Assembly (NCBI GenBank): GCA_001949185.1 | Contig: BDGG01000006.1 | Span: 2,070,107 to 2,121,740 of the forward strand | DNA length: 51,634 nucleotides | Reading direction: 5' to 3' | Origin: Ramazzottius varieornatus | Lineage: Eukaryota; Tardigrada; Eutardigrada; Parachela; Ramazzottiidae | Shown: positions 1 through 10,371 of the stretch, in pieces | Layout: the number at the start of each line of letters is the position of its first letter | How positions within the stretch are numbered: the stretch's first letter is position 1 | Program-made: the position numbers and the translations under genes | The notes under the pieces: model-generated | What the model was told of the DNA's origin: nothing | The model's database searches: none | Seen by the model: only the letters and a program-made list of their open reading frames with translations

Positions 1-1605
1 TTTTTGTGTCGGCAGATTACCAGCGTACTCACAGTGAGCACAGAACTTCAACTGGAGGAAATTGGAAGGCGTAACCCAAATTAACCAATAGACAACTTTC
101 AGAATTTCGAAATTGTGGAGATTGGCAGGCCGTTAAGGCCAACGTGGGAAAAGAAGCCCTGGCTGTTTTGATTTGTTACTGGACGCACCGATGACACCAA
201 GTTTGTCCTAAGCCTCGTATCGGTAGAGGAAGCTCTCCTCAGTGTTTCATTTTTTCCCTAAACAGATGGTAGCTATGTATCTCGAGCAAAGACAGGAAAC
301 CTAAAATACTCCCGAAACTACCCGAGATCGTAGGGACTTTTTCCAGCCTGCGGAAGTTGTACTGACCAGTGGTCATCAGCTGCGTTTCGGTGATAAGACC
401 GCAGACCAGGCAATGAAAAAAGTTTGATTCAAACCGGGCAAAATGGAAATTATGGGGAGCGAAAAAGTGCCGTATTGTACACACAATGAGTACGGTGGTA
501 ATCAGGGTGTTAAGTCACGCAATGCTCAGCTGAGTTTGGTGAAACATATGTGCTCACCGAAAGGGAGGCGAGAGAGAACCCTCTTCCTCGTCTCTGCCAC
601 AGCTCCAATCGCAATATCTCGAAAGATGATATTCAGAACTTTTAGAATGACCCCATAATTCCTGGCGCATAGCTGATCATATTCACTACAGGCATTCCTA
701 ATCTTTTCATTCGTATATCCGTTCCTACTCACAGACGTTGCTGCGCATATGGAACTGCCTACTTGATGCTCTGCGAAACGTTGGGCTTAAATATGTTCGC
801 TGACAAATTCAGTCAGGGCGAGATGTCAGGGTGACGCACCTGTGGCTCCATTGCAGTACTGATTAGACTGGTTAAAATAGTTATGCGAATATCTCATCCA
901 AATACAGATAATATGCAGATGTGGAGCGGCTTTAGTCAGTTGCAATCCGATCCCTACAGCGCATGTACTGCCATTTGGAGTTGCGGTTTACGACTTGGTT
1001 TGCAGTTTAGAGACCTGTAATGCTTCGTGGACGTCACGCCGTGACGCGTCCTTGGGGGTGTGCCAGGCGTCAGTTGGCGGAACAGGGTTCAGCGTCAGGC
1101 CTACGGTGATGCATGGCGCATGGTTTATGAGGCATGGCAGCATGCTGCATTGCTATTGTACAGCCGTCGCATATTATTATTATTATGGCGGTGGAAAGTG
1201 GACCGCAGACCTCGAGGTCGTTCCGAAAAGGAAAATGGACTGACTGGCGACCGATAATTGCGGGCAACGATCAGGTGAGGTACGCACCACCTGTTGACGT
1301 GCGTGGTATGGTGCGGCGGTGTGGTCAGTTCTTACTTACAGCGACGCTTGGTTTCGAAATCGACTTCCTCATTCAAAATCAATGAAATCACACAAGAATG
1401 AAACACTGCACTATAGGTGATGTCGCTAGTGTATCGAATGGACTTGCCAATTATATTATACAGCTTTGCGGCCTCAAAGCCACGTTCTTATGCGTATGCC
1501 AAAAGTCGAAATTTCAATTGCTTGGCCTGCAACGTCATGTCCAAATATGGTTCCATGAGAACCGCATACTATGCCCGGGACGGTACAACCGATTTATACA
1601 GTCTC
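1..1605. other. Intergenic, no supported gene
   Basis: Only short ORFs on both strands, none with a recognisable domain, signal peptide or consistent splice structure. A short ATT microsatellite lies near 1170-1187. The 3' UTR of the minus-strand gene that ends at 1606 must occupy the right edge. Confidence 0.5.
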
Positions 1606-3574
1606 TCATGAACTGTTATCAGACTTTGGCGAAACTGCGAGATCGTCATTGTCCATATCCGCATCTTCGTCATCTTTCTGATTATTCGGGAGATGATAGG
1701 GAGCCGGAAGTTTACTCAAACCAGACAGATCGCTGATGTTGTCATAACGACTCACGGATTTCTCCACTGAATCTCCTGGTTCTGGCATCTTGTTCAAACC
1801 ATGGAGCGTTTCGTTACTTCGCCTACTGTTTTGTGGATCTTGCGCAGAGTTGTACGCAGTGCCCTCTGGCAGGAAGCTCGAACCCGGTACTTCGTCCGGG
1901 TTATGAAACGTTTTGTTGACATGGTTGTCGTACTGAATGCTCTTTGGAGGGTGGGAAGCGCTCGGTATCTTCTTCAGGCCACGCAGAGCACTGTTATCCC
2001 GAAGAAAATCTTCAAGATCCATCGACGGGTAATTCGACTTGGGTTCTTCGTTGAAGTTATGCAGAAGTTCACCGTCTAGATCATTATCTGCATCGCCGTT
2101 TGGAGGACGATAAGAATTAGGTATTTTCTCCAGGCCATGGAGGGTTTGGTTATCTGAAGGATAATTTTTGGCAACATCCAGAGGGTAGTAAGTAATTCTA
2201 TATCCTCCTGCGGAGGCAGTGTCATTCCTGGAAGGAGTCGGATCATCTTTGGACGGCTGGTGTGAACTTGAACCTCTGCTCCGTCCGTAGGTTCCATTGC
2301 GCACAGGATGGCCGGCAAAAGTGTACGGCTTGCGCTCGTGGGACACACCCGAAAGCTCGTTTGTTCGTCGCGATGGAACAACCCTTCCTGTAAGGAGGTC
2401 GTACGTCGGAATGGGGATGCGCTCGTTTCTCGATGGTCTCCGCTGATGGAGTGATTTCGTCAGGCCGCGCACGAGTTTAACAAATGTGGGATCGGCTGGA
2501 GCATCGCACGTCTGGTATTCTGGGCGAAAGATAACGGGAAGTAAGTCGTGGCTTTTCATGCAGAAGGGGAGAAGAACTTGGTCGATGAGCTTGTCGATCT
2601 GGCGCTTTCCGTGGTACGACATGCTACCCGGATGAGCTCGCGTATTTACGACGATTTCCGGTTTGAGACAGAAACCGGTTAAAAAGTTGGCTTCAATGCA
2701 AGCGTACATGATCTCGAGACCGTCTGGACTTGAGTCGTCGTACAGATGATACCATACTTTGTGCACTGAAAACATTCGAAAAGTGATTCACAATGGTTCG
2801 TGCAGTTATTGCAATACACGAAAAAAATTCTGTCTGTTTCGAATGTGTTCGATACCAATTTTTTTTCAACTGGTATGGGACTTCACCTGGAGCCACATAG
2901 TCATTGTCGAAAGTCAGGTGATAGTCCACGCCGGCCGGAGTACTGAGAATGTCGTTGTCTTCAGTGATGCATCGAGGATATCCCGCTTCCGTGTGCTCGA
3001 TCGCGTTGTACTTCCTAACACAATGGACGGCGTGAATATGGCTGTCAGGTAGATATACCGTCCCTTTCGGTACAAAGGAATAAATAAGCTCGGCGTTGTA
3101 GATCTGCACAGGGTTTGTGGTCGACTCGGGTAAATAGCGATACACGTGATATGTTTCCAGCTTCTGGAAAAGAACCAGCGGTAAACCGGTGAACGTGCCT
3201 CTCAATAGATAACCATTGCTGATGGGCATGCGGCAGTACTCTGCTACCTTCAAGAGGTTTGCCATCACAGGATTTCGCAAAACATTTGGAAAACATCCGC
3301 GGTGAGGACCGATGGAAATTTCGTTTCTGTTATCAGGGCGGTAACGCCGCATAGGTGCCTGTAATCTGAGTTTTGGGTGCCAAGTGCGCAACGCTGTGTC
3401 AACTTGCATATCGTTGCAGGGTTGCTTGTCGTATCCAATCGCTAGTAGAAAAAGGGAATATTCTTAGAGATGCAGCATTTAATCATCTCAAGCTGACGAA
3501 CGCCGTATAGAATGCGCACCTGTTCCGAAGACGATCCACAGTATGACGGTGACGAGCCGCATCCACACACTCAT
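1606..3574 (-). CDS. Secreted protein with C-terminal 26-residue tandem repeats (three exons)
   Basis: Exons are 3574-3520, 3441-2887 and 2765-1606. Each intron has GT..AG ends (donors ACAG|GTGCGC and CCAG|GTGAAG; acceptors CTACTAG and TTTTCAG), and the phases join exactly to give about 589 residues. Exon 1 encodes a classic signal peptide (MSVWMRLVTVILWIVFGT), which fixes the start and predicts secretion. The next ~280 residues form a Cys-containing region with about nine cysteines, suggesting disulphides. After a Ser/Arg-rich linker, the last ~180 residues consist of six repeats of a 26-residue unit with core NxTLHGLxKxP. I do not recognise the family: no catalytic motif is visible and there is no transmembrane helix after the signal peptide. 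A matrix, mucus or precursor protein is possible but is inference. No frameshift or stop is needed, so the gene appears intact. Confidence 0.8.
1609..2151 (-). repeat. Coding tandem repeat, 26-residue (78-bp) unit
   Basis: In the frame of the secreted protein, successive units start NQTLHGLEKIP, GELLHNFNEEP, NSALRGLKKIP, NKTFHNPDEVP, NETLHGLNKMP and ISDLSGLSKLP. Spacing is exactly 26 residues, except for an 8-residue insertion in the fourth unit. A Pro at position 11 is invariant. The DNA still shows the periodicity: related sequence containing CAGGCCATGGAG, CAGGCCACGCAG and CAAACCATGGAG recurs at about 2135, 1976 and 1796. The protein ends in an acidic Asp/Asn tail. Confidence 0.8.
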
Positions 3575-4270
3575 GGCGCCAGAAGTTGGTGTCAATTTCG
3601 AATTCCGTCAAAAGACACCGTTGCGTGAATGGGCTAGGAAACAAAGCATGTCCAACAAAGTCTGGATTATGAAGGATCTGTCCGTCCAGGCCTTAAAAGC
3701 CTTAATTCTGAACGCGAAACTATGGACAAGAAAAATTATTGTGAAACACTTTGGAGGTAACAGTTCTGCAAGACCCTGGAAAAGTTCTCACTGCCATACA
3801 GTAGCACCTCACACGCGCACAGGACCAGCAGGAAAAGTTTTACAAAGCAAAGATGTCCTACAACATGGTCTCGGTAACAGATAGCCATCCAAGACGATGC
3901 AATCGGTCGATCGAGCCAGTAGACCGCGTTTTTTCACTGGTCTAGAAGGAGCAATGTCAAGGCATTGCTTTCCCTCTTTGAGCTTTCATTGTTTTTCGTA
4001 CTCGTAAAAAACCCCGGACCGTCTGTCGGGGCCTTGGAAGTGCTGCTTGCTCGACATACAGGTGGCGCTATCAGGTGAGAACTTAGCTGATAGCATTTGA
4101 AGTGGTGCTGGTTCCCCGCTGCCAGCTTTCCACTGCAACCAACAGTAAAACGGTGGTAAGCGGTCAGCTGCCGACATATAAAACATTTCAATCCAGCTGA
4201 ACGAGTCATTTCTTAAGGATATGTCCAAAGGGCAAAGCCGATGGCGCGAAGGACGAGGAAAAGAAAAGTA
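3575..4270. other. Intergenic; 5' region of the secreted-protein gene
   Basis: This region presumably contains the 5' UTR and promoter of the minus-strand gene starting at 3574. ORFs on both strands are short and unrecognised. No clear TATA box was identified. Confidence 0.4.
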
Positions 4271-4610
4271 CGAGGTAAACGACATAATTCGGCCGTACGA
4301 ATTTTTGGGACGTAATTCTGATGGCATAGAACGTTTGAAAATTATCGTCAACGCTTGATTGATTTCTCATCGTACGCCTGTTGATGCAAATTTAGCCTTT
4401 TCAACATTAGACCGACCCATCTTTCTCCCAAGAGCAGTTTCTTCGACCCGAAACTTCATCTCATCCCAAAACCTCTCCAGTGCTCTGGGAGATAAGTTCG
4501 TCTACCTCGGTAACGAAAACCCAAGCGAGGTGGTACAGTGAGCTCAGAAATACAACCCGTCGTAATTACGTCCCAAAAACAGGTGCGACAGAATTATGTC
4601 GTTTACCTCG
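4271..4610. mobile_element. TIR element, family M3 (nonautonomous)
   Basis: The left end CGAGGTAAACGACATAATTC at 4271 and the right end, read in reverse, match for about 50 bp, including TTTTTGGGACGTAATT. Both tips are flanked by TA (4269-4270 and 4611-4612), the target duplication expected of Tc1/mariner-type elements. It is 340 bp long with no coding capacity. A longer member lies at 36581-37387. Confidence 0.75.
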
Positions 4611-4647
4611 TATAGCTAAAACGATTTCAGCGCGTACTGTTCGCTCC

Positions 4648-4843
4648 GTCACGATGGGAAAATCACGGGACAGTGCAAATTATGGGACAGGCGGAAAGGA
4701 CGGCCAAATGGAAGTTCGACCGTAGAAAAGTGTCGAAAAGTGTATTACTGTGAATCGGTCGAGTATGTACGTCCTTCCCTACCGCCGTAGCGAAAAGGCC
4801 TGTACCGTAATTTTGACTGTCCCTTAACTTTCCATCATGCGTG
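4648..4843. mobile_element. TIR element, family M1 (short form, degraded left end)
   Basis: The interior (ATTATGGGACAGGCGGAAAG ... CCGTAGCGAAAAGGCCTGTACC) matches the copies at 23424 and 47175. The right tip is TGCGTG followed by TA at 4844. The left TIR is mutated but alignable. It lies only 38 bp from the M3 copy. Confidence 0.65.
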
Positions 4844-5217
4844 TACATGTATTGTACATGTATTAGAAGAGAGTATTTGTTCTTCGCTAACGATCGCGAT
4901 TGCGATACAGTCGCATTGTCTTCGCATCGCAAAATGATGTGGGTATTCGGCTATCCCGAAACGACTTTGAAACGACAGGCTCCGCTCCGTTACTGTCGCT
5001 GAAAGCAATGGTATACGCGAACTGACGTCACACTCTATAGCGCCTTGCTCTCAGCTGCGGAACGGCGGAAAATGGCTGATTTCATACATTTTGACCCCCT
5101 TTCGCTGAGTTTAAGTCTGGTTGGCTGAGACGCAGTTTACTCGCTTCCGGAAGGCATCAACTTGAAGAAGGATGATTTCACCACACTTTGATACCAAGCT
5201 TGAACATGTGGGTGCTC

Positions 5218-5545
5218 TGGAAGAGGATCGATGAGCACCCAAAGTCCATGACGATACTTTGGCAGAGCATCGTCATACGACAACAATACGATTGCAATAG
5301 AGGCACTCTCCTCCCATTTTCGATGACGTGGAGGAGCCATCGTCGTTGTATCGCGATCGTCAGCGCAGAACGAATAGACGTCGTGTCTGGTCGGACGGGC
5401 TCGACGGTGACCATACGATGACCGTCGCTCCTTCACGTCATCAAAAATGGGTGGAGAGTGCCTTTATCGTTACCGTCAAGCTATCGTATGACGGTATTTG
5501 AGCAAGAGACCGTCATGGAAAGAATGCCTGTCGATGGCTTCCTAC
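5218..5545. repeat. Foldback (long imperfect inverted repeat)
   Basis: The sequence at about 5240-5335 (CCATGACGAT ... CGTCATACGA ... AGGCACTCTCC) is repeated in inverted orientation at about 5433-5530 (GGAGAGTGCCT ... TCGTATGACGGT ... CCATGACGG). The outer arms GGAAG..ATCGATG also pair, so the whole stretch can fold on itself around a ~90-bp loop. Nothing resembling a gene is present. It is probably a foldback or MITE remnant. The flanks 4846-5217 and 5546-5925 hold no recognisable feature. Confidence 0.5.
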
Positions 5546-5925
5546 AATTCCCCCATGGCCATCTTGGCATCGAAATGTAGGGAATTCATTTCTCTTTCAT
5601 TTAATGCCAATCAAGAATGAAAAGAGTTTGATAAAAAGATCAAAACCGAAATCCAGTCGAGGGCGGTGAAATTACAGAGATTAAGCTGCCACCGCCGGAT
5701 GAAAGTCCGACTGTAGGTAAAATGAGATGCAACGTCACTCATAAGCGCAGCAGTTGATCTTTGATTCAAATAGTTGGGCAGCCAACATGCTTCCCAATGC
5801 TAGCTAACCGTAACTCCGATTACGCTATTGTCCGAAAGTAAGGTGGAGCTCCGGAGAGCAAACCGTAGTTACACGTCATGGCAAGGCCAAATGAGATAAT
5901 TTTTTTTATTATCATGGAACCGTTT

Positions 5926-8785
5926 TCAAATTTCGAAAAATGCAGAACAAACGAAAAAGAAGCCTAGCACAAGGTGGACTTCCTGGTTCCGAGTATCCAA
6001 AACATAGAAGACTTCTTCTGGACCGCGGCAGAATGGAAAGGTACCTAAAGCACAGGCGGCATTTCGACACGAGAACGTTCTAAGAAACTCGAGGATCTTC
6101 TTCCTCCCGTGTGATCTGCAACTCTTTCTTCCCGACTTCTTTGAGCAGGCTCGCTCCGGACTTTCAAATCCAATACTTCGCCCGTTCGAGATCCTGGGCT
6201 TTGTTGGCTGCGTAACCCGCGTTCTCCGCCGGTCCACCAACATGACTGTCGCACAGCGTGTCCGTCCCAGACTAAGGCCTTTTATTCCTTCGAACGAACC
6301 AGCGTCATTCCATCAGGCCGCGTCCTTATGTCATCTCTCAGCACAGCATTGGGCTCGATTATCGCGTGAGACTGGCAGGTGACCAAAGCACGGCTCAGTG
6401 ATTTGTTCAGGACTGAGTGGCGGCTGTGTCGACCAGCACTGTACCTGCAGCTAAGTGCATGGCTCCCGTAGACGTCGACCGTTGCCGAACATCTGCAGAT
6501 GTGCGGTGCGCAGACAGGCGCGCCCATTCGTGGGCCTACCGAGATCCGCAGAGTGTCGTCCTCGAGAAGGTTCCCCAAGCTGGATGCCGGCAGGGCATTC
6601 AGCCACGCAACCGACTCTTCCGATGAAACCGCCAACATTCTTGCCTTTTCCGTTAGTGAGCTTTCTTGGAGGATTTCTTTGAAGTTCATCTCGACGACCG
6701 GCAAATCCCTGGTACGCTGGAAAACGCGAAGGCCCGCCAACGGAAGTTCAGTACCCGACCTCCATCCATGATGTCAGCTCAGGGGTGCACAGTTCATCCA
6801 CGCCAAAATCAGCAACCATGGAGGTGACGTTGCTTCGCAGAAGAAATAGAGACCAAGTAGACCGAGAGGGCAATCTTCAGCTCGGCGAAGGCCAAGTCCA
6901 ACTTCTGCGACTGGAAGGCTTACTTGCTTCCCGACCGGATATGTCATGTTGGCTTTCGTAATCTTTGCGGCGTTGCTGGACAACATCATCAAAATTAAAA
7001 AAGCAAATTCGGAAATTTCCACACAGGACTACATCGCAAAACGTATAACAACTTTGGTATAAACAGACAGTTCTCCAACAAAAACAAAGCCTGAGGGGCA
7101 TCTAATTTTCGTAATCTTGATGCCATCAGCTCTGCTTGGCGTCTTCTCTTGAAACACTGCTCGTATGGCTTCAGGAAGGACGGAAGCTCCTAAAAGTAGT
7201 AGGTCCACGTTGCTTGGGGGAGTGATTGTCGGGAACATGGCTTTCGCGAGCAACCTGGTTGTCAGCTGGTCCTTCTTGCTTCCACCAACAACGGAGATCG
7301 TGGACTTATTCATGTTCAGTTCGAGACCTAGAACTGCATACTGTTCAGCGACCCGCTGGAAGTCTTCGATTACCTGGTCGATCGCCCTTCCAATTGTGGC
7401 ATCATCGAGATACCAGCAATTAAAGTCCGACTTCATGGACTTGGAAAGCTCTTTGGTGACCAGACAGAAGAAAAGTGGTCTCAAATGGTCGCCTACTGGA
7501 CTCCAAAACTTGATCGCCGTAGATGAGGGTGGAGGGTTGGTTGTGCATCTGGCAGGCGAAGTGAAGTACAGCGGCAGAGCTTTCTTCACTTCCGCCGGCA
7601 ACCTACTGCGGAAAACAAAATCAAAGGCATTCTTGAAGTCAAGTTTCCAGCAGAACCTGACATTCTGCGTTGTTTCTGCTGACGAAAAGACAAGCTGCGT
7701 GGAGTGCTCCCTCAGCCCCGCCTCTTGTTCCGTAGCCAACTTGTTCTGGACCAAGCTGTGCGCCTACCTGACCAATGACCCGCCTACTGACCACTTTGCC
7801 AGCCAGACGACGTAGTGTGCAACCGACCGTTATCGGACGAATACCGCCATTCTTCTTGATTAACGCGGTCAGGAATGCACCGTATAGGATTGGACAGACC
7901 TTAACTGGTACCTTCCCGTTCAGGATATATGTGGTAGTGAAGGCTAGCGGCGTTCCCAGCGGCTCAGTTGAAATGACGCCGTTCAGACCGGAAGTCGCGT
8001 TTTTCAAATGTTGCGGTCTTAGCCCGTCAGTCTCCCCAGCAGATCATAGCGCACAGCTGAAACAGCATCACGAACCTCCTGGACTGTTACGGGAGAGGCA
8101 GCTGGAACTTCATCGTCCATTGGTTCATCAATGGCTGCCTGATCGACCGGATCCTTCTTCTAGAGAGGCTCCGAAGTTTCTGCGGTTCTTGGCGCTATGA
8201 AATCTTCCGATGCGAGAGTCCGCACAGCGTCGCTGATGTCCCCTTCATTGAGCTTAGCTCTACTCTTTTACGCGAGACAGTATCACAGGTCAGGTGGATT
8301 CTTTCGACCAGCTTTGTTTGGAGGAACGTCCTCACTTGCTTCTGGACGACCGATGTTGGCTTTCACGAGCGATGCGAGAGACTATTTCCCTCGCGAAGAC
8401 TCGTCAAAGCAAAGACACTTGCACCAGGACTCATCTTCGTTTTTATGCAGGCTGTCCTAAGAATCTTCAAAAAGGCAGCCGCTGTGGCTGGTCTGGCGCC
8501 TTGGAGAATACGGCGAAGTGTTCTTGAAGACTGAAAACATCGAAGAAGCTTGTCTTCATGAGTTGCCTGGGACGCTCCTGGCCGAAGTTATGCAGCTTGC
8601 TGTTTGGAACGCTTGAAGGCTCGGTCTCTGCAGGACTGGCTGCCTCTGTGCTTGTTCGGACCACTTTTAGTGTCTGTTTTCTTGTCACATAGATAGCACT
8701 CGAACGTAGCTTGGCTGGCCCTATTGCTGAAACCAAAACTAATCACGGCAAAAGCGATAATGTGGCTCGCAGAGGGAGAGTCCAC
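5926..8785 (-). mobile_element. Decayed non-LTR retrotransposon (reverse transcriptase fragments)
   Basis: Fragments lie in order but in shifted frames. At about 8780-8588 there is an N-terminal zinc-finger-like segment (CYLCDKK..H..C). At 8007-7639 comes the RT entry block GGIRPITVGCTLRRLAGKVV. At 7754-7029 comes the RT palm, with LDFKNAFDF and the catalytic-type motif YLDD. A thumb-like segment around 7000-6800 contains GLGLRRAEDC. At 6740-6282 is the C-terminal Cys/His block (GAPVCAPHICRCS...HALSCRYSAGR...RPDGMTLV) that typifies a family of animal non-LTR elements. At least three frame changes separate these pieces, so the copy is dead. The 3' part, 6243-5926, is further degraded. Clade assignment is not possible by eye. 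Confidence 0.8.
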
Positions 8786-9624
8786 TTACGGGGATACCTG
8801 CAGGGAGATCGGAACTCCCTGCAGGGTAACTTGATGCACACAGAACACCCTATGCTGTCCAACGAAGGTACGGTAGGTAACTGCTTTGTTGCCACCGCTG
8901 TTCAGGCAGAAATTGGGTAGGACGCGGAGAAACGAGACGATGGTTGGAAGGAGGAGGCTGAAAAATTGGTTTTCGTTTTTTGTTTTTCGGTGGGTGTCTT
9001 TGTGGTTGATTCTTGATTCGCTGGACAGCACTGATTCTTGATTGAATAACACTTGTAGCACGACCGTACTCTTTGTTAGTACAATGACCCAGTATTCTCT
9101 CTCTCCTACTATCCGCTTTTGGTCTTTTGGTCTTTTGGTCTGGGAGTTCTTTGTTTGCTTGCAACGCGATGCGGTCACCAAAATGCTGCAGGTGACCATC
9201 GGTCAGGCGCCCCACGGAAAAACAGGGCGGGTTTGGTTCTCACCTCACCAAATTTGGTGGTAGTTCGTTGTGAGTATGTTTGCACGAATCGCGTGCAACC
9301 TATTCTCTAGAAAAACAATAACGAGATGGTCAAGGCCCCACTTTATCATGATGAAACATTAGACACATATTGTGGTCAGTCGTGTGGTCAGGAGAAAAAT
9401 CCAGGTCTGAAAAGCCACCGAGCGGTACCGACGCCGCGTAACCGCTAACACTAGCGTCACCACCACCGGTGGTACCTCCCTGGTTACATTTGCCAAATTT
9501 GAAATTTCATTTGATTATCCGGCTCATGTGCAGTTCTACACTTCTTTCTCTTCGATTCACAACCACTATCATCTTGATTATCTGTTTCGACGAGATTAGC
9601 GCTCCTCATACTGTGGCGTACAGA
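8786..9624. other. No supported gene
   Basis: Short ORFs on both strands without recognisable features. The right end is the upstream region of the small gene starting at 9625. A GTACAG just before that ATG could be a splice acceptor for an unseen 5' exon. Confidence 0.4.
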
Positions 9625-10107
9625 ATGGAAGCCGTGAGGGAACTGGAAGCTGCTTTTGAGAAAGAAGGGTGAGCGAATGCGCTGACGGACCGGAAGTCAT
9701 ATCAGGATGCAGAAGTAACGCCATTCTTCATTTTTTGTGCAATTCCAGACTCAACTTGCCTCCCTCGCTCGTTCCCTTCATCGATGAAGCTGCTCATGGA
9801 ATGACGGAGGGGAAAGCTCGATTCGCCGTCTACCAGGCGATGGCTAAGCAGATGCTCGTAAGCCTTTGTCTACTACGCTGCGCCACCACGAAAGACTCCA
9901 ACTGTTCTGAAGTGTTCTGTTTGTTTTCAGCATGTTGAACAAGTTATCCCGTTCCAGCCCAATGTTGTCCTGGTTTATCCCAGCGCTCTGTTGGAATATA
10001 TTAGAAAGAAGTTCGGAGGACAGAACAGCGGAGGATTCGGCAAGGGGAAGCCCCTCGTCTCGCTACGTGCAGTCGGCTCGATGGAATGGCGCACTTCCGG
10101 TCACTAG
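9625..10107 (+). CDS. Small three-exon gene, 109-residue protein of unknown function
   Basis: Exons are 9625-9668, 9749-9857 and 9931-10107. The introns are 80 and 73 bp with good GT..AG ends (GTGAGC/TTCCAG and GTAAGC/TTTCAG) and compatible phases, so the reading frame is continuous. The protein begins MEAVRELEAAFEKEG, has an amphipathic helical middle containing FAVYQAMAKQML, then VVLVYPSALLEYIRKKFG, and a Gly-rich tail ending MEWRTSGH. It has no signal peptide or transmembrane segment, so it is probably cytosolic or nuclear. I do not recognise the family. AATAAA at 10241, 134 bp after the stop, supports a complete transcript. An upstream noncoding exon is possible. Confidence 0.65.
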
Positions 10108-10240
10108 CTGTTTTCTCTCCTTCAATTGATTGTTGATTAGTCAAAACATTGCTTCTGTGCGTACAGATTTCTAACCTGTTTTGATCTTGATTGGTTTGTA
10201 ACCAGGGTGTTGCTTACGAGTATAGTACACAGTGCAGTCC

Positions 10241-10246
10241 AATAAA
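10241..10246 (+). terminator. Poly(A) signal AATAAA
   Basis: A canonical hexamer 134 bp downstream of the TAG of the 109-residue gene and before the piggyBac remnant. Confidence 0.5.
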
Positions 10247-10371
10247 CAATCAAACGTGCGAACGTACGTGAATACGAGCTTCACTGTATCGCGAATAAGC
10301 TGCGCCGCAGCCATTCATCTGAATACTCCACCGTATTATTTGTAGTTCGTGTCGGAAAAGTGTTCTAAGGA

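Noticed and set aside
995-1385. Overlapping ORFs around an ATT microsatellite
   Set aside because: Low-complexity translation and no conserved feature on either strand.
3543-3884. 113-codon plus-strand ORF over the signal-peptide exon
   Set aside because: The minus-strand signal peptide and splice sites explain the region; the ORF has no recognisable content.
7165-7815. 216-codon plus-strand ORF
   Set aside because: It lies antisense to the reverse transcriptase fragments, which carry real motifs on the minus strand; it has no recognisable domain itself.
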